The notes under the pieces: generated by a model | The model's database searches: none | What the model saw: only the letters and a program-made list of their open reading frames with translations | What the model was told of the DNA's origin: nothing | Position numbers and translations under genes: made by a program | Assembly: GCA_937893835.1 (NCBI GenBank) | Contig: CALCSS010000207.1 | Span: forward strand, 1-22,878 | Origin: an uncultured Fidelibacterota bacterium | GTDB lineage: Bacteria > Fidelibacterota > Marinisomatia > Marinisomatales > UBA1611 | Reading direction: 5' to 3' | Length of the DNA stretch: 22,878 nucleotides | In this document: positions 17,454-22,878 of the stretch, piece by piece | How positions within the stretch are numbered: position 1 is the stretch's first letter | How the letters are laid out: each line of letters begins with the position of its first letter

Positions 17454-20400
17454 TTAAAGTCCTGCTCCAGAATATACGCCACCTCTTTTTTCAATTTTAA
17501 GATCACGTAATGTTGGAGATTTTACATTTAATCTGAAGTTTATTCCTTGTCCTATTCCAGTAGGGGTCCAGTTTAATGACAATTCCCAACAATGTAGGTC
17601 GCGATATATTGAGAATGAATGACTCACTAGATCTCGTTTGATCAGGTCAAATCTGGCACGGTAGGATACTTTCCATTTAGAAGTCATATTAATGGTGGAG
17701 GTCGTATTGGCCCAAAATGTCTTTCTTGGATTTGAAGGATTAGTGGCCGAATAGGTATAGCTAAGACTAATATTGCTATTCCAAGACTGTTTTTTCCCAA
17801 TTGTATTTCTCATATTCTTCAATGGGTTTTCCAATCCTGGGCCAGTTAGGTCACTCCCTAGATTGGTTGTATCTTTAGTGGTATCCACTCCATCCTTACT
17901 TTCATTATTTGACCATGAGGCTCCTAATAATCTAAATCCGGTAGATAAACGCGCATTGATCAATCTAGGAGAAATGATGCCACTGTTGTTTTTGTTGAAT
18001 GATCCAACACGGCGATTTCGATCTATATCATATTCATAAAAGTCATGGGTCATGCTGAGATCTAAATTCAATTTCCCTGCAACTTTTGAGCGAACGCTTG
18101 ACCGAAGGTTTGCTAGTTTCATTGAATCAGCTGCAAAATTATAACTTGAGCTCATTCGCCAGCTTAATAGGTCTACTTTTTTTTCTTCATCTCCCTTTTT
18201 TATCTTAGCTTGAAAGATGTTGTTCAATCCAAAGGTCATTGATTTTCTTTCAGATCGAGGCGTGTTACCAGCCATTGAGCCAGAAAATCTATCATGGTAT
18301 ATCTCATTTCCTAATGAGTCTTTTTCTGTTATCACATATCCTAGATCTTGATTAAAAAATCTTTTAGAGAAATCAGGAGTCCATGAATATCCAATCGATG
18401 GAGACATGACATGACGGATTGCCCTTAGAGGTCCGATTGGTATTGAAAAAAGACCATATATTTGCGTATTCGTATTCATGGAAAATGAGCCTGTGGTCCT
18501 AGAGGCAAAACCTGATTCTGGTATTTTATCAAAAGTTGAACCATTCCACACTCCTTTCTGGGTTTCGTTTACCCATGCGGATTTCAGATTGACGCTAGGG
18601 TTTATGGAGATATATTTAAATAATTTTTGTGGAGCATTGATACTTGATGTATGGATCCATCCATTATTTTGTTCGTTCTTTTCCAATAGCATGCCAGTTG
18701 AATCTCTTTCCCATCCAAACATCGCACTATCAGTTTCAACTGATTCATAATAATCTCTGTTTTTATTGGTATAGTTTAATCCATAATTCCATGTGATGGT
18801 GTTATACCATCTTTTCTTTGTTGCATTTGTTGGAAAAAGATTGCTTTGTCCATGGCGGAAAGAAAATTTTGGGAAAGTACTATTCTCAAGATTTATTTGC
18901 GTACCTGCTCTATTTGGTGATATAAAATAATTGCTCCCAGGATTTGTTTTTTCATCGATCAGGAGGTCTATGTTCGAGTAATAATTGGCACTGAATGAAT
19001 TTTTTGATTTTGGCCAACGCTTGGAATAACTCATATTGGATATTGCCTTTTGGTCCATTCGTTCAGCCTCTGATAGACCATATTTTTTGTTATAATCACC
19101 ACTGGTTGAATAGGTTACATTGGCATTTAATGATTGGTTATTCCTTAACTCTTGTTTATGTGCCCATCTCAAGGTTGTACTGGTATTTCTATTGTCTGTG
19201 AGGTCCATAATGTCATTGGTGCCGCTTAAGTATTGCCTATTGAAAAAATTCAAGCTTCCACTGAATTTGTATCGAACTCTATATTGAGTATTAATTCTAA
19301 ATGTCGCACCCTGTTTATCTCCAAATCCCAATGTGAATCTAGAATCCCAGTATTGACTTGGTGCCCAATAGAATCCTAGGCCTTGGATATATTGTCCACG
19401 ATTTTTATTATCACCATAGGAGGGCATTATCCATCCTGAGTGTCGTTGACCGCCTTTGTGGGGGAAGATGCCCAATGGTATGCCAAAAATTGGGATCTGA
19501 CCCAAATGGAGTATGATTGGACGAGCGACGACCACATCATTCTGAATTATTTTCATTTTGGTTGATTCAAAATGAAAGTGTGCAGTATCCAGATCACAAG
19601 TGGTATAAGTTGAATTTTCAATGAAAAAGACCTTTTGTGACTCATTTCGTATTCTCTTGCCAGTATAATAGCCATCGTCTGCCTTTGTCTGACCTTGCGT
19701 GACACGGCCTTTTCTTGTTTTTAGATTATAGGTCATTGCGTTTCCAGTCATAGGGTCTCTTCCCTCTTCCTTGATCACTGGCAATATGGGTTCACTCAGA
19801 GTATCGCCTTTCACATTTGGTAGTGCATCCAGCATATCTGTCTTCCAATTTACATTTACAAACCCTGCATCTAGATTTGTACGATCATGTCTTATGTTGA
19901 CATTTCCATAGAAATCAGATTCATCATGCTTCAAACGATACTTGATCTTATTTGCTTTATAGACCACGGGATGGTCATTGTCATTTGAAATTGAATCAGG
20001 GAGGTATTTACCTTCTGAACCTCCGATTATGTTAATTATGTTCAAATCATCATCATAAAATGATAATGCGATCGTATCACCTGAAGCATTGTTTTTGCCT
20101 TGATATATTGAATCTTCAAATATATGATAAACGGTTTTGGCCATCCCTTCAATCCTTAGGGAGTCGATAATGCCGTCTTTGAAGAAACTTGTCAAGGTGG
20201 TCCCTTCCATCCGGTCGTCAAACCTAAGACTATCGCCTACCAACAAAGTATCGATCAATGATTTTTTATATCCTCTAATGGGAGTGATCGCAAATGCTCT
20301 TTTGGGGATATGGAGTCTTTTTAATTTTTCCTTTTCATAATTTAATATGATCTTTATGCCAGATAGTTGTCTATTATTCTCTTTTATCTCAGGATCTATG

Positions 20401-20996
20401 TCCAATGTGGTCGTTTCGTTCTTCCGATCATATTTAGCGGTGCCGCAAGTTGCGATTCGAGAAGAGTCCTCGATGGTCACATTACCGAACGCAGTATAAG
20501 AAACTCCATCTTGTTCTTTGTTTTTTTGGTATTCAATTCTATTTGCATGTATGGTCTGTCCTTTTTGGATCAAGGTCACATGGCCACTAGCAATTCCACT
20601 ATCAACATTGGTAAAGACAGTGATGGTATCAGCCCTAAGGTCATAGTCATCATCCCATACGTGGGAAAGCCCAATACTGAGGAGTCTGTCTTCTTTTGAA
20701 AAAAATTTAATGGTATCACAGGTCAGATTTCTCTGATCTTGAAAAGCTGATACCTCGTTATATAATATGGCAAGTCCCTCATTCTCATACTGTCGCCCCT
20801 CTTGACAATTCAAGGTAAGGTCCCCTTTGGTGAAGACCACGTTTCCTGAGATGAATTTTACAGATCTTCCTTCTGTTGTCTTACTCTCAAGCATATTTGC
20901 CTGTTTTAGATAGAGCCTTTCATTTGCAAACAATAGAGAAAAAAAATTCAGAAGAATGAAGATTCTTAATATCTTTTTGATATGAAGAAACCTCAT
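17454..20996 (-). CDS. lptD: LPS-assembly outer-membrane protein LptD (OstA)
   Basis: LptD forms the outer-membrane barrel that inserts lipopolysaccharide into the outer leaflet, fed by the periplasmic OstA/LptA-like beta-jellyroll. The 1180-residue protein has an N-terminal signal peptide (about 1-24, LLFA followed by NERLY). It then has repeated OstA-type strands (SGNVVFTKGDLTLNC at about 50-64, ASGHVTLIQKGQTIHANRIEY, YGNVNIRHDRTNLDAGFVNV), the LptD core segment IPIFGIPLGIFPHKGGQRHSG (near residue 500), and a long alternating-strand region to the C-terminus consistent with the barrel. It is far longer than E. coli LptD (784) because of extra jellyroll and barrel sequence. The end reads DLKIEKRGG then SGAGL rather than a terminal aromatic residue. 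It starts 79 bases from the divergent FKBP gene. No lptE is seen here. Confidence 0.9.
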   Translation of the reverse strand: MRFLHIKKILRIFILLNFFSLLFANERLYLKQANMLESKTTEGRSVKFISGNVVFTKGDLTLNCQEGRQYENEGLAILYNEVSAFQDQRNLTCDTIKFFSKEDRLLSIGLSHVWDDDYDLRADTITVFTNVDSGIASGHVTLIQKGQTIHANRIEYQKNKEQDGVSYTAFGNVTIEDSSRIATCGTAKYDRKNETTTLDIDPEIKENNRQLSGIKIILNYEKEKLKRLHIPKRAFAITPIRGYKKSLIDTLLVGDSLRFDDRMEGTTLTSFFKDGIIDSLRIEGMAKTVYHIFEDSIYQGKNNASGDTIALSFYDDDLNIINIIGGSEGKYLPDSISNDNDHPVVYKANKIKYRLKHDESDFYGNVNIRHDRTNLDAGFVNVNWKTDMLDALPNVKGDTLSEPILPVIKEEGRDPMTGNAMTYNLKTRKGRVTQGQTKADDGYYTGKRIRNESQKVFFIENSTYTTCDLDTAHFHFESTKMKIIQNDVVVARPIILHLGQIPIFGIPLGIFPHKGGQRHSGWIMPSYGDNKNRGQYIQGLGFYWAPSQYWDSRFTLGFGDKQGATFRINTQYRVRYKFSGSLNFFNRQYLSGTNDIMDLTDNRNTSTTLRWAHKQELRNNQSLNANVTYSTSGDYNKKYGLSEAERMDQKAISNMSYSKRWPKSKNSFSANYYSNIDLLIDEKTNPGSNYFISPNRAGTQINLENSTFPKFSFRHGQSNLFPTNATKKRWYNTITWNYGLNYTNKNRDYYESVETDSAMFGWERDSTGMLLEKNEQNNGWIHTSSINAPQKLFKYISINPSVNLKSAWVNETQKGVWNGSTFDKIPESGFASRTTGSFSMNTNTQIYGLFSIPIGPLRAIRHVMSPSIGYSWTPDFSKRFFNQDLGYVITEKDSLGNEIYHDRFSGSMAGNTPRSERKSMTFGLNNIFQAKIKKGDEEKKVDLLSWRMSSSYNFAADSMKLANLRSSVRSKVAGKLNLDLSMTHDFYEYDIDRNRRVGSFNKNNSGIISPRLINARLSTGFRLLGASWSNNESKDGVDTTKDTTNLGSDLTGPGLENPLKNMRNTIGKKQSWNSNISLSYTYSATNPSNPRKTFWANTTSTINMTSKWKVSYRARFDLIKRDLVSHSFSIYRDLHCWELSLNWTPTGIGQGINFRLNVKSPTLRDLKIEKRGGVYSGAGL

Positions 20997-21075
20997 TTGA
21001 TCAATACAGTTTGTGACCTTGGCATCATAAGGTAAATTTACGTCACTTTTTTATCAGTTGAGGAACGTACATATA

Positions 21076-21495
21076 ATGAAAATTGCATATCAAATATCAT
21101 TGGCCTTATTGATCGTTCACCTAACAAGTTGCGAAAATAAAAGGAGCATTATAACTATGGACAATGGATTGGTTGTTGAGGAGTTGGTCATTGGTGAAGG
21201 CGCTGAAGCACAGGATTATAATAAGGTTGTAGTGAATTATACAGGGACATTGGAAGATGGTTCCGTTTTTGATTCTTCTTTAAACCCAGGTCGTGGACCT
21301 TTTACCTTTACCCTAGGTGTTGGATCTGTGATAAAGGGATGGGATCTCGGAGTGAAGGGTATGAATGTTGGTGGGAAAAGGAAATTGACCATTCCCGCAG
21401 ATCTTGGATATGGTGATAAGGGCGCAGGAGAAGTTATCCCTCCAGGGGCCACTCTTATGTTTGAGGTTGAACTTTTAGAGGTTGAAGCATATTGA
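21076..21495 (+). CDS. FKBP-type peptidyl-prolyl cis-trans isomerase, lipoprotein
   Basis: The protein accelerates cis-trans isomerisation of X-Pro bonds, here outside the cytoplasm. From the ATG at 21076 it has 139 residues: a lipoprotein signal with lipobox LTSC (Cys19), a short spacer, and one complete FKBP domain. Active-site landmarks are VNYTGTLEDGSVFDSS, the VIKGWD tryptophan, ADLGYGD with its tyrosine, and the closing FEVELLEVE. The frame also starts with TTG at 21058, 6 codons upstream, but the ATG gives a clean lipoprotein leader and has a GAGGAA 10 bases ahead, so it was chosen. The gene diverges from lptD and ends 2 bases before tRNA-Thr, so gene and tRNA are probably cotranscribed. 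Confidence 0.94.
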   Translation: MKIAYQISLALLIVHLTSCENKRSIITMDNGLVVEELVIGEGAEAQDYNKVVVNYTGTLEDGSVFDSSLNPGRGPFTFTLGVGSVIKGWDLGVKGMNVGGKRKLTIPADLGYGDKGAGEVIPPGATLMFEVELLEVEAY

Positions 21496-21497
21496 TT

Positions 21498-22195
<698 letters not shown>

Positions 22196-22256
22196 AATTG
22201 AAGTTAATTAGATTTCTATTAATCGTGAACCTGTTCCTTTTTATATTTGAAGTATA

Positions 22257-22586
22257 ATGGATAGTCTAATTGATACAGTATTCTCAAATCCTGTATATAT
22301 GGCCATAGCGGTCATCCTTGCCATCTTATTGATCTATGCACTGATCAAGAAGGTCATAAAGTTGATTCTTACAATTGGAGTACTCTTGGTGATATATGTG
22401 GTCTATTTGAATTACACAGGGCAAGACGTACCTAAGAGCATGGATGAGTTAAAAGAATCAGTTTCAGGAAAAGTAGAGAAGGTCAAAGAAGCAACTTCAG
22501 AATCCATTCTCGAGGCAAAAGAATCAACGCGTAAAATAGTAGAAGAGAAGGTAGAAGAAAGATTAGATAAATTATTGGGTGACTAA
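22257..22586 (+). CDS. Small membrane protein with charged helical tail, function unknown
   Basis: I do not recognise this 109-residue protein. It has two hydrophobic segments, at about 14-31 (YMAIAVILAILLIYALI) and 35-53 (KLILTIGVLLVIYVVYL), joined by a short KKVIK turn. A tail (about 60-105) is rich in Glu, Lys, Ser and Val with a repetitive pattern (ESVSGKVEKVKEATSESI) that should form an amphipathic or coiled helix. This resembles general membrane-anchored stress or YtxH-like proteins but is not a match to a named family. It diverges from the YidD-like gene across 61 bases and converges with the PhoH-type gene 6 bases after its stop. It is likely real: it has an ATG, a full-length frame, coding-like composition, and no competing gene. 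Confidence 0.7.
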   Translation: MDSLIDTVFSNPVYMAIAVILAILLIYALIKKVIKLILTIGVLLVIYVVYLNYTGQDVPKSMDELKESVSGKVEKVKEATSESILEAKESTRKIVEEKVEERLDKLLGD

Positions 22587-22592
22587 ATGAAC

Positions 22593-22878
22593 TTATAATA
22601 AGTTACTTGCAAGTTCTGCCAGGTCACTGCGTTCGCCTTTTTCCAATGTGATATGAGCAAAGACATCTTGGCCTTTCATCCTGCTGATCAGGTAGGTCAG
22701 CCCATTAGATTTCTTATCTAGGTATGGATGGTCAATTTGGTGAATATCGCCTGTGAAGATTATCTTTGTACCTTCACCTGCTCTGGTGATCACCGTCTTT
22801 ACCTCATGGGGAGTTAGATTTTGTGCTTCATCAACAATGAAAAATGATTTCTGGAGGCTTCTGCCTCTTATATAAGCG
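22593..22878 (-). CDS. PhoH-family ATPase (PIN-PhoH/YlaK type), C-terminal part (runs off the right edge)
   Basis: Ninety-four C-terminal residues are visible. They read AYIRGRSL, a Walker B FFIVDEAQNL (12-21), then TPHEVKTVITRAGEGTKI, FTGDIHQID (41-49), and SNGLTYLISRMKG, ending in a GERSDLAELAS segment. This closely follows the PhoH2/YlaK branch, in which an N-terminal PIN ribonuclease domain is joined to a PhoH helicase-like ATPase. The Walker A and any PIN domain lie beyond the window. These proteins bind ATP and are implicated in RNA handling; the phosphate-starvation name is historical. An internal GTG at 22793 is not the start, because the frame is open to the window edge. Confidence 0.93.
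   Translation of the reverse strand, partial: AYIRGRSLQKSFFIVDEAQNLTPHEVKTVITRAGEGTKIIFTGDIHQIDHPYLDKKSNGLTYLISRMKGQDVFAHITLEKGERSDLAELASNLL

Noticed and set aside
22593..22793. Short 66-residue protein starting at the GTG at 22793
   Set aside because: The frame stays open upstream to the window edge with a Walker B motif, so this is the tail of a longer PhoH-type protein.

Overview
The window is a densely packed chromosomal segment from an AT-rich, Gram-negative-type (diderm) bacterium. It carries an outer-membrane LPS-assembly protein (LptD), lipoproteins and exported proteins. The gene set includes FG-GAP/ASPIC proteins with a TPR head, a dimeric eukaryote-like glycyl-tRNA synthetase, a topoisomerase I with repeat-type C-terminus, a DUF2007 protein, and weak ribosome binding sites. 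Together these suggest the FCB side of the tree, most plausibly a marine Marinimicrobia (SAR406)-type lineage. The lineage is inference; nothing in the window is a taxonomic marker by itself. No gap between genes exceeds about 135 bases, and I see no phage, IS element, CRISPR array, rRNA or integron.

Layout from left to right. At 1-487 (-) is the N-terminal part of a MoxR-type AAA+ ATPase, cut by the window edge. At 619-3615 (+) is a tight three-gene operon: rlmN (23S rRNA/tRNA methylase), a purine-nucleoside phosphorylase, and an M20 amidohydrolase. At 3612-5306 (-) is a secreted gamma-glutamyltransferase whose stop overlaps the amidohydrolase stop. At 5432-6319 (+) is an HMG-CoA-lyase-like enzyme lacking the family's catalytic cysteine.

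From 20996 down to 6341 seven genes run on the minus strand without interruption: lptD, a zinc-ribbon DUF2007 protein, hisS, topA, glyS, a 1195-residue TPR/FG-GAP/ASPIC protein, and a 612-residue FG-GAP/ASPIC protein. At 21076-21495 (+) is an FKBP-type prolyl isomerase lipoprotein, followed after 2 bases by tRNA-Thr(CGT). The convergent gene at 21509-22195 (-) encodes an exported YidD-like domain fused to a membrane domain; its last 20 codons and stop are read from the antisense strand of the tRNA. At 22257-22586 (+) is a small membrane protein of unknown function, and at 22593-22878 (-) the C-terminus of a PhoH-type ATPase, cut by the window edge.

Most of the window is housekeeping: translation, nucleotide salvage, DNA topology and envelope biogenesis. 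An exported degradative/surface component is added by GGT, the M20 hydrolase and the FG-GAP proteins. I did not find a convincing new defence or mobile system. The features most worth a second look are the YidD fusion and its tRNA-antisense tail, the Cys-to-Ser lyase, and the C-terminal module of the large TPR/FG-GAP protein.
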